DNA of 61,383 nucleotides, taken from positions 1 to 61,383 of the forward strand of contig JAUIFE010000039.1 of the NCBI GenBank assembly GCA_030429565.1, given 5' to 3'. Below the pieces are notes generated by a model. That model saw only the letters and a program-made list of their open reading frames with translations. It was not told where the DNA came from and made no database searches. Each line of letters starts with the position of its first letter. Within the stretch, counting starts at the first letter, position 1. Positions 9,118 to 17,455 of the stretch are shown in pieces. The position numbers and the translations under genes were made by a program. Source of the stretch: Holophagae bacterium (lineage in GTDB: Bacteria; Acidobacteriota; Holophagae; Acanthopleuribacterales; Acanthopleuribacteraceae).

Positions 9118-10604
9118 TAAACACCTCCTTGGTTGGTGGACAGGGCTTCGCGCCACTGCTGGGTTCCGGTAAAGGTGCCGTGACCGCGCGCGGCGCCGGC
9201 GCCCAATGCCAAACGGCCTTCGACTAAATCAGTTAGGGTCCGTTTAAAGGCGTCCTGCGTCGCGGTTGACAACTTCTCGGCTTCGATGACGGTGAGGGTG
9301 AAGGCCAAGGTTGGGTTGACCAGTTCCTCGCTGTAGAGCACGTGGTTGCGCACGCCGCCGGTGAAAACGTCGATGCCGTTGTGGTTGCGGCGCACGACCC
9401 GGCCGATGTCCAGGTAGAGATCGTCGAGCAACAGGCGCCCGGCACGACCGTCACCGCCGTCATTGCTTTTGCTGCTGTCGTTGCTTTCGCTGCTGTCGCG
9501 CGCGTACCCGAACAGCTCGCGCACGGCCGGATTTTCATCAAGCGCGGGCCACGCCTCGCCGGCGTCGGCGCTGCCGTTCGACACGGCGTCGGCATCGATG
9601 AAACAGCGACGCAGGACGCGGTCGTGATAGGCCAAGCGATGGCGCAAGGCACCCTTGACGGCCGAGGCGGGAATCAGCAAACAGCGCTCACTCAAACGGC
9701 CGCCACCCTTGTCCCACAAAACACGGCGTTCACTGACGGCGGTCAAACGCGCCTGGCGACCCTCAGCGTCGGCACCACTCAACGGCACATCACCTTGGCC
9801 AAAACGAAAGCCATCATCCGGGGTGAGCTTCAGTGCGATTTGCTGCGGTTCATCGTCGCCGGCGACAAGGCGCAAAGGCCTCATCTCGGCGGCGGGTTCG
9901 AAGTCGTAGGACAGGGCACCGAAGCGGGCGAAATCGTCGCTGCGACGCAAGTCGTAGCACGCCTGATGCAGGCGCACCACGCGCAACGCACCCATGCCGG
10001 AACGGGTACCGCCACCGAGGCGGAACTCGGGCCGTCGCAGCAACTGCAACAGTTGGCGCCAAGCTTCGTCGGCCTCACCGTCGTGGCGCAAGCTCAATTC
10101 GAAACTGAAACGATGGCCGGCGGTCAACGCCACGCGCTGAAACAAGCCTTGGTCACAGGCGCTGCCGCGCTGATCGAGGCGCACGCGGTTGCGTTTGACC
10201 GGCGCGGTTTGGCAGGCGTCGCGCAAAACGGGATCGGCGAGCCGTTGCCGCGCCTCACCCAACAACAGGCCGACAACGGGCCGGTCGTTGCTGTCGTGCA
10301 GATGGCCCCATGACAGGTGTAACCGTGCCGAACCTTGCGTCATTGAATCCAGGTTGGACGAATCGCCACCGGCGCAACCGAACAGTTGTTGTTCCGTGGC
10401 AGGATCATCGATAACGCGATGATACAAATGACGCAGGACACCGGCGAAACTACTGCCGGACACCGCTGCGCAGCCGTTGGCGTCTCGCAGGATAAGGTTG
10501 TCGTGCAGGCCGTCATCGCCGCCTTGGGCAATCGACAGCGGCGTGCAGGTCTCCATGACCAACACCGCCACGTTGACAATCGGATGCTCGCTATAGTGAT
10601 TCAA
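9117..10604 (-). CDS. tandem Cas7 (two fused Csm3-like RAMP domains)
   Basis: 495 residues, TTG start at 10604 with GGAGG six bases upstream, overlapping the csx10 stop by 14 bases. Two Csm3-like RAMP units are joined. The first has METCTPLSIAQGGDDG, VSGSSFAGVLRHLY and RLGGGTRSGMGALRV. The second begins near residue 260 with LKLTPDDGFRFG, then LIPASAVKGALRHRL, RLLLDDLYL and LALGAGAARGHG. Each contains the P/G-S-S/A-x-x-G-x-L-R-H loop and the glycine-rich loop expected for crRNA backbone subunits. Cas7-Cas7 fusions are known in type III-D variants. A serine/asparagine-rich linker (SSESNDSSKSND) interrupts the second domain. Possible target-RNA-cleaving aspartates lie in GGDDG but cannot be confirmed. 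Confidence 0.85.
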   Translation of the reverse strand: MNHYSEHPIVNVAVLVMETCTPLSIAQGGDDGLHDNLILRDANGCAAVSGSSFAGVLRHLYHRVIDDPATEQQLFGCAGGDSSNLDSMTQGSARLHLSWGHLHDSNDRPVVGLLLGEARQRLADPVLRDACQTAPVKRNRVRLDQRGSACDQGLFQRVALTAGHRFSFELSLRHDGEADEAWRQLLQLLRRPEFRLGGGTRSGMGALRVVRLHQACYDLRRSDDFARFGALSYDFEPAAEMRPLRLVAGDDEPQQIALKLTPDDGFRFGQGDVPLSGADAEGRQARLTAVSERRVLWDKGGGRLSERCLLIPASAVKGALRHRLAYHDRVLRRCFIDADAVSNGSADAGEAWPALDENPAVRELFGYARDSSESNDSSKSNDGGDGRAGRLLLDDLYLDIGRVVRRNHNGIDVFTGGVRNHVLYSEELVNPTLAFTLTVIEAEKLSTATQDAFKRTLTDLVEGRLALGAGAARGHGTFTGTQQWREALSTNQGGV

Positions 10605-12147
10605 GTTCGACCTCCGTCAGACTGCGTTGTTGTTTGGCGCGGTCGGCGGCGAAACGTGCGAAGTGCGCCAACACCAACACGCGTTTGGTTTCATCCTGTG
10701 GCACGCTGTCCACGCCGTCGGCCTCCTGCGCCTTGAGTTTGGCGCGCAGCCAGGCCGTGAACGTCGGCGGTTTGCCCAACGCGTCTTCCAAACGTTTATC
10801 AAACACGGTGACGCCCCAGTCGGGATCCCCTTCGCGACAAATGCCGGTTGTCGCGTGAAACAAGGCTTTCTCAAGCCGTTTGAGATCAACCACGCCGGCG
10901 GTTTCGCGGCCGACGGCTTCGGCGATGCGGCCCCATTGCGCCGGGCTGGGTCCTTTCACCACGGAGACGGGTGCGCCGCTGCGCACGCGCGCACTGTCGT
11001 AAAGCGCCGCCAGCTCGCCGTACCAGGTTTCGGCCGCACGACGCACCTCGCTTTCGCTGTCACGGTGGTCGCGGTGCGCTTCCAACCAATCAAGCAGCAG
11101 CGATTGGGGTTTGGGCGCGGGTTGGGTTTTTTGGGGTTCAGGCATCGTCTTGAAAACGGGCGTCTTACCCAGGAGAAACGGCGGATTAACCAACAAGCGC
11201 CCTAAGCCGCGCTGCTGCAACAATCCGGCGTAGCGTTCGGGTTCGGCGGTCACGGCGGCGGCGGTCGCGGCATCGAAGCGGTAACACAAAACCGAGCCGC
11301 GCACGATGATGGTGACATCGGCCTCGAACGCGCGGTAGGCGGCGTTATAGATGGCGTGACGTGCGTGGCGCACGAAACAGCGTTCCGCGACGAGTTCGCC
11401 GGCGGGCAATCCCAAAGAAGCGCTACTCGGCAGCGTGCAAGGCACACCGGCATCGTCTTCCACCGCCAGGTTCGACAGCAACAACAGCGTCACCAATCCG
11501 TCCTCGGCAGGCGCGTTTGTTTGCGGCACGCGCGTCACGGGCACCACGCGACAGCGCCCGTATTCAGCCGAACGCGACCGCCCCAAACGAACATAACCGC
11601 TCAGCACGTCGACGAGTCGCGCAAACACGGATTCGGACACATCGTCGTCGGCGCTGAGTTCGCCACGGTACACCTGACCGGCGGCAAGGCTGTGAAAACC
11701 GTAGAGTTGCCGCGCCATCGAGACACCGGAGCGGGGATCAATCGCGGTTTTCAGGCGGTAATGGGTGGCTGGCCGCACCAATTCACCGGCCGCACTGAGA
11801 TAAGGCGCACCCACCTTGTCGTAACCGGTTTGCCGGCCGCTGACGGCGAGGTTCAACATCCTGGTCTCGTCGCCGGCCGTCGCTTTGGGCGCGGCCAAAC
11901 ACAGGGGCGTCGGCAGCGCACACAAGCCGCTGGGCGCCAGCGGTAACGCGTCACCGAAGCGCACCTTGCCGGAGTGAAACACCAGCCAAGCCATTTCACC
12001 CAATTCCCGATACAGTTGCGCGGCGGCGGCGCCCAACAACAGCGAGCCGGACAAGTAGTCGGTGCTGTCGCGCCCGCCGGTCACCGAACCGGGTGTGCCG
12101 ACGGCGACTTCGGCTTCCAAATGAATATCAAAGGTTTGTCGTCTCAC
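10591..12147 (-). CDS. csx10: Csx10-like Cas5-type subunit of type III-D effector
   Basis: 518 residues. GTG start at 12147, in the GTGA overlap with the cas7 stop, with GGAGG just upstream. The longer frame upstream is a shadow. The N-terminal FDIHLEAEVAVG, followed by DYLSGSLLLGAAAAQLY, a FHSGKVRFGDALPLAPSG strand and a PTPL segment, matches the Csx10 pattern (RAMP with an insertion site, crRNA 5'-end binding). YGFHSLAAGQVYRGEL and LGRSRSAEYGRC supply the second strand set and glycine-rich loop. The last 150 residues are helical, with LLDWLEAHRDHRD and a Lys/Gln-rich end, longer than a minimal Csx10 and perhaps substituting for a Cas11-like small subunit, none of which is seen separately (inference). 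Confidence 0.8.
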   Translation of the reverse strand: MRRQTFDIHLEAEVAVGTPGSVTGGRDSTDYLSGSLLLGAAAAQLYRELGEMAWLVFHSGKVRFGDALPLAPSGLCALPTPLCLAAPKATAGDETRMLNLAVSGRQTGYDKVGAPYLSAAGELVRPATHYRLKTAIDPRSGVSMARQLYGFHSLAAGQVYRGELSADDDVSESVFARLVDVLSGYVRLGRSRSAEYGRCRVVPVTRVPQTNAPAEDGLVTLLLLSNLAVEDDAGVPCTLPSSASLGLPAGELVAERCFVRHARHAIYNAAYRAFEADVTIIVRGSVLCYRFDAATAAAVTAEPERYAGLLQQRGLGRLLVNPPFLLGKTPVFKTMPEPQKTQPAPKPQSLLLDWLEAHRDHRDSESEVRRAAETWYGELAALYDSARVRSGAPVSVVKGPSPAQWGRIAEAVGRETAGVVDLKRLEKALFHATTGICREGDPDWGVTVFDKRLEDALGKPPTFTAWLRAKLKAQEADGVDSVPQDETKRVLVLAHFARFAADRAKQQRSLTEVELESL

Positions 12148-12788
12148 GAAACCACCTCCAGGCGAAAACAACAGCGACCCAGCCCACGCGTACGCGACAC
12201 GCCCAAGCCGCGAATCAACGGCAAACAAGGCGGCAACAGATCGGGCCAACGTCGGTCGTCGTCGCTGGGTTCGGCGCCGGGTCGCAGGCTGATCGGCGCG
12301 TAAAGGTCGAGCGGCACGGCAACCTCGGTACCGCGTAAACTGCGGTGCTTGGCGCTGCCGCTGTCGCCGTCGACCGCCGTCGCGTAGAGATGTTGGTACA
12401 AACCGTCGCGCAGCCCGGTGTCATCCTGTCGCAGCCAGGCCGCCACCGGCGCGGGTAACACCGCGTTATCGATGACCAGCAAACCCGCATCGGTTTGGTA
12501 TCGGTCGGTGCGTTGCGGATCGTCGTCGCGGCGACCTTCTTCTAAATGACCGCGATAATTGCGGCCGTCACTGCCGAACCAGGCGTGGGTGGTGCCGGCG
12601 GCCAGGTGGCCCCAGGCCTCGCTACGAGCCACCGCGTCGCGCACCAACCCTTTGATGGTGCGGCCTGGCAGCTCGGGCAACCCACTCGCGTCTTTATGGA
12701 CGACGGCATCAACGGTTAAGCCGCCACCGCGGCCACTGCCAACGTGCCAAAAAGAAAAAAGGCGAATGTGCAGTTGGTACGCGTTCAT
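12144..12788 (-). CDS. Cas7/Csm3-like RAMP protein
   Basis: 214 residues starting MNAYQLHIRLFSFWHVGSG. The motif LTVDAVVHKDASGLPELPG then RTIKGLVRDAV is the Cas7 signature: D for target RNA cleavage in the thumb region, then P-x-L-P-G-R-T-I-K-G. GLGVSRTRGLGRCCF near the end is the glycine-rich RNA-binding loop. It is single-domain and short, as expected for Csm3-like backbone subunits. It overlaps the small duplicated frame upstream (12785-13021) by four bases and csx10 by four bases, so translation is coupled. Its first 57 bases of context are duplicated upstream (see the direct repeat). Confidence 0.88.
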   Translation of the reverse strand: MNAYQLHIRLFSFWHVGSGRGGGLTVDAVVHKDASGLPELPGRTIKGLVRDAVARSEAWGHLAAGTTHAWFGSDGRNYRGHLEEGRRDDDPQRTDRYQTDAGLLVIDNAVLPAPVAAWLRQDDTGLRDGLYQHLYATAVDGDSGSAKHRSLRGTEVAVPLDLYAPISLRPGAEPSDDDRRWPDLLPPCLPLIRGLGVSRTRGLGRCCFRLEVVS

Positions 12789-12829
12789 GGGGCACCTCCC
12801 GCGCCGCCGATTTCGGCCAGGGCGATTGC
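12773..12829. repeat. 57-bp direct repeat, copy A
   Basis: Copy A of a direct repeat whose copy B is 13006-13062; they differ at one position (a G in copy A, a T in copy B, in the base after the CAT start triplet). Each copy contains, on the minus strand, the end of the cas10 coding frame (AIALAEIGGAGG) plus the start of the cas7 frame (MNAYQ). The 176 bases between copies resemble neither neighbour. Confidence 0.95.
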
Positions 12830-13021
12830 TTCAAAAACCACCGAACGTTTTAATCGGCGTTTGGGCAAATCCCGCATCAGGGTCTGCCGGAGAACGCCCC
12901 TGAAACGCTTGCTTCTTATCATCGGAAAATCAGAATCCGACACCGTGGCGACCCAAGCGGGGCATGGCGCGATGGGTCCGGGAAAAAACGCAAATGGTAG
13001 CAGTCGTTGGTACGCGTTCAT
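12785..13021 (-). CDS. 78-codon frame created by a junction duplication
   Basis: The frame begins MNAYQRLLPFAFF, copying the first five residues of the downstream cas7, and ends EAIALAEIGGAGGAP, nearly copying the last residues of cas10 (AIALAEIGGAGGAQ). It overlaps both neighbours by exactly four bases. The middle (FFPGPIAPCPAWVATV through RSVVFEAI) has no recognised domain. The arrangement is explained by a 57-base direct repeat flanking about 176 bases of new sequence. The frame may be translated through coupling, but nothing shows that the product has a function. It might simply preserve operon continuity. Confidence 0.45.
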   Translation of the reverse strand: MNAYQRLLPFAFFPGPIAPCPAWVATVSDSDFPMIRSKRFRGVLRQTLMRDLPKRRLKRSVVFEAIALAEIGGAGGAP

Positions 13022-13062
13022 TGGGCACCTCCCGCGCCGCCGATTTCGGCCAGGGCGATTGC
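13006..13062. repeat. 57-bp direct repeat, copy B
   Basis: Copy B of the direct repeat at 12773-12829, at the authentic 3' end of cas10. Together the copies bracket an insertion or expanded duplication at the cas10/cas7 boundary. Confidence 0.95.
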
Positions 13063-14625
13063 GTCCGCCAGTGGTGAACGATTGGCGGCATCGAACAACG
13101 GCAGGCGGTCACCCGAGGCGGCACGGTGCGTCTCCAGACAAGTCGCGGTTAAACGCGCAAGCAAACGTTCCAGACGCGCCAACCGTTGCGGCGCGCGTTT
13201 GGCCAAGTTCTCGCGCCACCGCCGCTGCGCTTTAAGCGTGTGGCTTTCACCCAGGTACAGGGTTTTTTGCAGTTCGCGCACGGGTCCGCGTCCCAGTTCC
13301 GCCAAAACGTCGTGCAACTCGTTGAGATCGGCCAGGGTTGGTAAAGCCGATGATGGGTCCTGATCCAGAACAGGAGCCTCGACGGCATAGGGTTGCATGG
13401 TCAAAAAACGCCCGTCGCGCGTGGTTTTCTCGCGTTCCACGATCGTCTCCCAATCGTCAATCATGGCGGTGGTCACACGGTGGAAGGCGAGCAAGGCCGG
13501 CGGCACCGTGCCTTGGGGTGAATGCGCACGACCGGCCTTTTTGGCGTGGCTGCACAGCGATTCGGCCAGCGCATAAGCCATGTGAAACGGTTGCTTGGCT
13601 TTGATAAAAGCGACGCCGGCACTGGCGGTCAGGTGCGCGGGCAAACCAGGCACCGCCAAAGCGGCAAAGGCCTGTTGCGTTTCTTTTTTAAATTCTTCCT
13701 GGAAACAGCGCACAAAGGCGAGCGCATCGCGCGCCCGCGTCACCAGCGTCACATCATCCCCACCCAGCACCAAAAACCGCAGCGGTGCCAATTTTTTGTG
13801 GGGCTCGGAAACGGCGGCGGCCAAGCCGTCCTGAAACGCGGTGAGACATGCCGCCTTGGCAGCATTGTGGGTGGCGGTTTCAATCGCCAAAGAAAAGGCG
13901 GCGGGTAGAGACGGAAACGCCTCGGTGCGTCCAGCCACGGTTTTGTTGAGAACGTCGACGACAGCCCCCAGACCGTTGCCATCGGCGTGAATGACGGCCA
14001 CATACTGGTCGGTTTCGTGTTCACCCAGCAGGGTGTCGCCGCCGTCGTAACCCTCATGGGGTACAAACGACAACGGAAAAACGAGTTCGTCGGCGTCTTT
14101 CAGATTGAGCTTCTGCTCGAGGAAGGCCCCGCCGGCGGCGGCTTGTTGCTTGGCGTCGCAGGCCGCATCAACAAGCATGCCGTGGTTTAAGGTGACGGCG
14201 GGCAAACCGGTACGCGGCGCCCGTTCGGCAAAAGGCGTCCCGGCAGGCAAGGGTGGCAAACTCCGGCGACGGCCGTCTTGCAGCGCCATGGTCAAGGCAC
14301 GTTCGGTGGTGCCATCGAAACGCTCGGCCTCAACGAGCGCGTGGCAAAAACCCAAACCCGGTACCCGGTGCGCCACGAAAAACGACCACAGATCGCGCAA
14401 GGCCTCGGCGTCGGCGCGCCGTTCGATTTGCACCAGGAACTTGCCGCCGGCGCAACGGGCGAAATCCGCGCGCGTGATCGATAACCCGGCGGTTTCGATC
14501 ACGCTAAAGATATCGCGACTGGTGAGCTGGTCGACCAAGGCGCTGGCGCCGACCATCTCCTTCAAGCGGCTGGTGGCAAAAATGTAGCGCTGAATGCCGT
14601 CCACCCGAAATTGGTAGTAGAACAT
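13018..14625 (-). CDS. cas10: Cas10, type III-D form without HD domain
   Basis: 535 residues from the ATG at 14625, chosen over the ATG at 14637 because GGAGG sits directly upstream of it. The protein starts straight into the first palm domain (FRVDGIQRYIFATSRLKEMVGASALVDQL), with no room for an N-terminal HD nuclease. Palm 1 carries IHADGNGLG near residue 213. Palm 2 carries the cyclase motif LVLGGDDVTLV with GGDD at about 288-291. A C-terminal helical domain completes it. Type III-D Cas10 proteins characteristically lack HD but keep GGDD, so cyclic oligoadenylate synthesis is expected while DNA cleavage is not. It is the first gene of the operon and divergent from the SAVED-CHAT gene. Confidence 0.93.
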   Translation of the reverse strand: MFYYQFRVDGIQRYIFATSRLKEMVGASALVDQLTSRDIFSVIETAGLSITRADFARCAGGKFLVQIERRADAEALRDLWSFFVAHRVPGLGFCHALVEAERFDGTTERALTMALQDGRRRSLPPLPAGTPFAERAPRTGLPAVTLNHGMLVDAACDAKQQAAAGGAFLEQKLNLKDADELVFPLSFVPHEGYDGGDTLLGEHETDQYVAVIHADGNGLGAVVDVLNKTVAGRTEAFPSLPAAFSLAIETATHNAAKAACLTAFQDGLAAAVSEPHKKLAPLRFLVLGGDDVTLVTRARDALAFVRCFQEEFKKETQQAFAALAVPGLPAHLTASAGVAFIKAKQPFHMAYALAESLCSHAKKAGRAHSPQGTVPPALLAFHRVTTAMIDDWETIVEREKTTRDGRFLTMQPYAVEAPVLDQDPSSALPTLADLNELHDVLAELGRGPVRELQKTLYLGESHTLKAQRRWRENLAKRAPQRLARLERLLARLTATCLETHRAASGDRLPLFDAANRSPLADAIALAEIGGAGGAQ

Positions 14626-14993
14626 GGTTCCTCCCATGAAGAATCAACCGCGGCCGTGCGAGGACGGCTGCGGCTCAAGACCACGCGAACGGTCTCAATA
14701 GGAGGAAAGGAATAAATTGGGCATTTTTTTGAAAAATCTTAGCTTTTTCGCAAAATCGCCAAAAACCAAGTTTGCCGCTCAGCACATCGACCATTCAGGC
14801 TCGCCATTCCCTCTACCCAAAAAGCGGCGACAGCAATGAGAACAAACTCAAATATAACAACATCTTACAAACAGCAAACAGAGACAAGCGCAAAAAAACT
14901 GAAAGAAATCTTCATTTTTTTCGAACAAATCGCGATTTTTATCCTTTTCCCTCTACAGAGAACCACGGACACACCAAGACGGGAGAAAATTGC
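14626..14993. promoter_or_regulatory. divergent promoter region with a repeated AT-rich motif
   Basis: About 370 bases separate the starts of cas10 (minus) and SAVED-CHAT (plus). Two related AT-rich elements are visible, at 14734-14759 and 14906-14933. Both read AAATCTT, then three to four bases, then a T-run ending TTTTTCG, then two or three bases, then AAATCGC. They lie one near each gene start, suggesting a shared regulator or two promoters with the same recognition elements, possibly for the ECF sigma factor encoded two genes later. The plus-strand frame is open through part of this region (TTG at 14772), but the ATG at 14994 has the better ribosome binding site. Confidence 0.5.
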
Positions 14994-16913
14994 ATGTTTT
15001 TTCGGGATTTGATTGTATCGGTCATGCCTCTATCGCCAACACGAGCACGGGTCGCGATCCATCGCGCTTTGGGAGCGCCGGTTGTTGAGGAGATCGAACA
15101 ACCGGCTGAATTCAAAACACTGACGACTGACATGGAACAATGGCGCGACGAATTCACCAAAGAAAAAGAAGCGCTCAAGCGCAGCACCGCACACCTCCTC
15201 TACACGACCTTCTTTCAAGGTGAATTGGCGCACGAGTTCAAGAAAAGGCGCGCCCAGGAAGGCAATCTGCGGATTAAGATTCAAGCCGACGCAGATGCGG
15301 AAGATGACGCGCTAAGTCACTGGTTTTTTCAGACACCTTGGGAACTGATGATCGAACCCAAGGCGTCGATGCCGTTGAGCATTGCCCCCGATCTTTCGTT
15401 CATACGCCAATGCGACGCCCAGCAACCTTTCACGCCGCACTTTCCATTGCCCCTCGCCGATGGTTTACGAATTTTGATCCTAACCGCCAATACGCCCGAA
15501 AGCGACGAACCGATTGACGAGCAACACTTTAACCAACCCATCATCCGAATAGGCGCGAGCCATGCTAGTGTACAAGTGAAGGTACTCGAACAGCCGAGCC
15601 TGTTTACACTCAAACAGGCCCTGGAATCCTTTCGGCCCCACATTTTGCATATCACGGCCCACGGCGACAAACCGTCGCCACGCACCGAAACCAGGGAAGA
15701 GCGCCCTTACGATGCACTCGGCTTGCTGTTTGTGACCAAAAGCGATACTGCCGGCAAACACGTCATCGGTGCAGCGGAACTGCTCGCGCTCCTCAAACCG
15801 AGCTTGAATCACCTGCGTCTGGTGACGCTGGCCTCATGTTACCTAGGTCGCGCCGGAACCCGCGACCTTGAAGGCGGTTTTGCCGCGAGTTTGTGCGCAG
15901 GCGGCGTTCCGGCGGTGGCGGCCTTCCAATTTGCCGTCCATTACAAGGCCGCGGTGCTGTGGCTGAAAACCTTCTATGGTCGACTCGCCCAAGGCGACCG
16001 CCTCGATACGGCCATGATTAGCGCGCGCTCCGCGCTCTACAGCGAATTTACCGAAGGCCGAAAGTGCGATATCGAATTCGGTTCCCCGGTGCTGTTCTCC
16101 CGCTTGTCGGACGGCCGCCTGTTCCGCCAGAAACAACACGTTAAAGTGGTGTCGCGTGTGGTCGAGCAGAACAATCCGCTCGATGAAGATATCGATCTCG
16201 TCGACCTGACCGAGTTTTTCGGAGGACCTGACGTCAAGAACCCACAACTCGTAAACGGCGCCGATTGGAACGAAACGCTTTATCCGCAACTATCGGGACT
16301 AACGCGCAGGCTGAGCGGGGCCATGCCAATTCGATTTGAAGGTCCGGCGCACCTTTCGATGTTTGTCGTTCTGGGTTTTATCTTCAACGAAACACGTAAC
16401 TTCGAGGTGGGCGTGGTCCAGGTGAATAAAGCGATCGGGAGCCAAAAGAACCGTGCCGAAACCTGGTGGAGCAGCACCAAACCCGAGCCAACCGCCCTCC
16501 GCTTCGAACAGATCGAGGGCACTAACGCACAGGGAGACTTGGTCGTCTGCATTTCCACGACCAGCCTCACCAAGCCCGGCGCCGAGCGGTTCTTTACCGA
16601 AAATGACCTAAACCACCGCGCCTTACTGCACTGGCAACCGCAAAACGGGTTTGCCGACAGCAGTATCCCCAATCAAGGGGTCGCCTTACATACCGCGCGC
16701 GCCATTGGCGTCAAAATCAAACAGGTCGCCCAAGAATTAGACGTGCCGCACATTCACCTGTTCTTTGCCGGACCTTCGGGGTTGGCACTGTTCCTCGGCA
16801 TGCAGCTCAACGGCTGCCCACCGATCCGCTTATACGAGTACATGCGCGATCAAAACGCTTACGGCCCTTCTTTTTTGATCCCCCCACCGACACGGAAAGA
16901 GGATAAGGTATGA
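14994..16913 (+). CDS. CHAT protease fused to SAVED cyclic-oligonucleotide sensor
   Basis: 639 residues from the ATG at 14994 (GGGAGA eight bases upstream). A longer TTG-initiated frame exists but encodes a low-complexity leader. The N-terminal half is a CHAT (caspase-like) protease: histidine in ILHITAHGD at about 223 and cysteine in VTLASCYLG at about 282, preceded by WELMIEP and followed by GVPAVAAFQF. The last 200 residues are a SAVED domain, with LVVCISTTS, HTARAIGVKIKQVA, IHLFFAGPSGLALFLG and YEYMRDQNAYGPSFLI. SAVED domains bind cyclic oligonucleotides made by CD-NTases or Cas10. Divergent to cas10 and overlapping the sigma gene by four bases (ATGA), it is the likely cytoplasmic effector that converts Cas10 signal into proteolysis. 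Confidence 0.92.
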   Translation: MFFRDLIVSVMPLSPTRARVAIHRALGAPVVEEIEQPAEFKTLTTDMEQWRDEFTKEKEALKRSTAHLLYTTFFQGELAHEFKKRRAQEGNLRIKIQADADAEDDALSHWFFQTPWELMIEPKASMPLSIAPDLSFIRQCDAQQPFTPHFPLPLADGLRILILTANTPESDEPIDEQHFNQPIIRIGASHASVQVKVLEQPSLFTLKQALESFRPHILHITAHGDKPSPRTETREERPYDALGLLFVTKSDTAGKHVIGAAELLALLKPSLNHLRLVTLASCYLGRAGTRDLEGGFAASLCAGGVPAVAAFQFAVHYKAAVLWLKTFYGRLAQGDRLDTAMISARSALYSEFTEGRKCDIEFGSPVLFSRLSDGRLFRQKQHVKVVSRVVEQNNPLDEDIDLVDLTEFFGGPDVKNPQLVNGADWNETLYPQLSGLTRRLSGAMPIRFEGPAHLSMFVVLGFIFNETRNFEVGVVQVNKAIGSQKNRAETWWSSTKPEPTALRFEQIEGTNAQGDLVVCISTTSLTKPGAERFFTENDLNHRALLHWQPQNGFADSSIPNQGVALHTARAIGVKIKQVAQELDVPHIHLFFAGPSGLALFLGMQLNGCPPIRLYEYMRDQNAYGPSFLIPPPTRKEDKV

Positions 16914-17455
16914 TGAGGCAATCACATGTAAATGAGGTACCCGCACCCATGGCAGCGGAAGAATTTGGCAAACGCTTGGAACAGCATCGCCACATGTTGA
17001 TGCGTTTCTTCCGCAGCAAAAAGCTGGATGAGCTTGATTGCCAGGACTTAACCCAAGACACCATGGAACGATGTCTTCGAAAAAAGGCCGATTACCGAGA
17101 GCAGGGTGCTTTTGAAGGCTGGCTGATCACAATGGCCAAAAATGCCTTGAGTCGTTTTAAACGCTATAACGAAGCGGGCAAACGCAGTGGAACCAAATGC
17201 CCGTTTACCGAAGAAGACATTGGCGCCCAGCTCATCAATCTTCAACGACCTAAACCAAACACCGATCCCAGCTTGGTAAACGCGCTGTTCGATAACATTG
17301 ATCGACTGCCCGCCGACCTCAACCATGTCGTGGTGTTAATGGGTTTGGAACACACGCCTGAAGATTGTGCGCAGTTGCTCAGAACCACACGATACACTGT
17401 TGTGAAGCGCTATAAGGAAGCTCTCAAAATCCTAATCGCGGAGTGGCGTACATGA
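16910..17455 (+). CDS. ECF-type RNA polymerase sigma factor
   Basis: 181 residues, ATG at 16910 overlapping the SAVED-CHAT stop, GAGGATAAGG upstream. Region 2 is visible as MLMRFFRSKKLDELDCQDL then TQDTMERCLRKK and FEGWLITMAKNAL, region 4 as LPADLNHVVVLMGLEHTPEDCAQLL with helix-turn-helix YTVVKRYKEALKIL. The linker between the two is short, as in extracytoplasmic-function sigma factors. Together with the anti-sigma gene that follows it forms a sigma/anti-sigma pair inside a CRISPR-associated protease operon, as in CalpS of the Lon-SAVED system and RpoE of Craspase loci. What promoters it recognises is unknown. Confidence 0.9.
   Translation: MMRQSHVNEVPAPMAAEEFGKRLEQHRHMLMRFFRSKKLDELDCQDLTQDTMERCLRKKADYREQGAFEGWLITMAKNALSRFKRYNEAGKRSGTKCPFTEEDIGAQLINLQRPKPNTDPSLVNALFDNIDRLPADLNHVVVLMGLEHTPEDCAQLLRTTRYTVVKRYKEALKILIAEWRT

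Noticed and set aside
9342..10313. 323-codon plus-strand frame opposite the fused cas7 gene
   Set aside because: Shadow of a GC-rich coding strand; the minus-strand RAMP motifs and overlaps identify the real gene.
14772..14993. N-terminal extension of SAVED-CHAT from the TTG at 14772
   Set aside because: Encodes a low-complexity leader over the promoter region; the ATG at 14994 has a proper ribosome binding site and begins at the conserved part.
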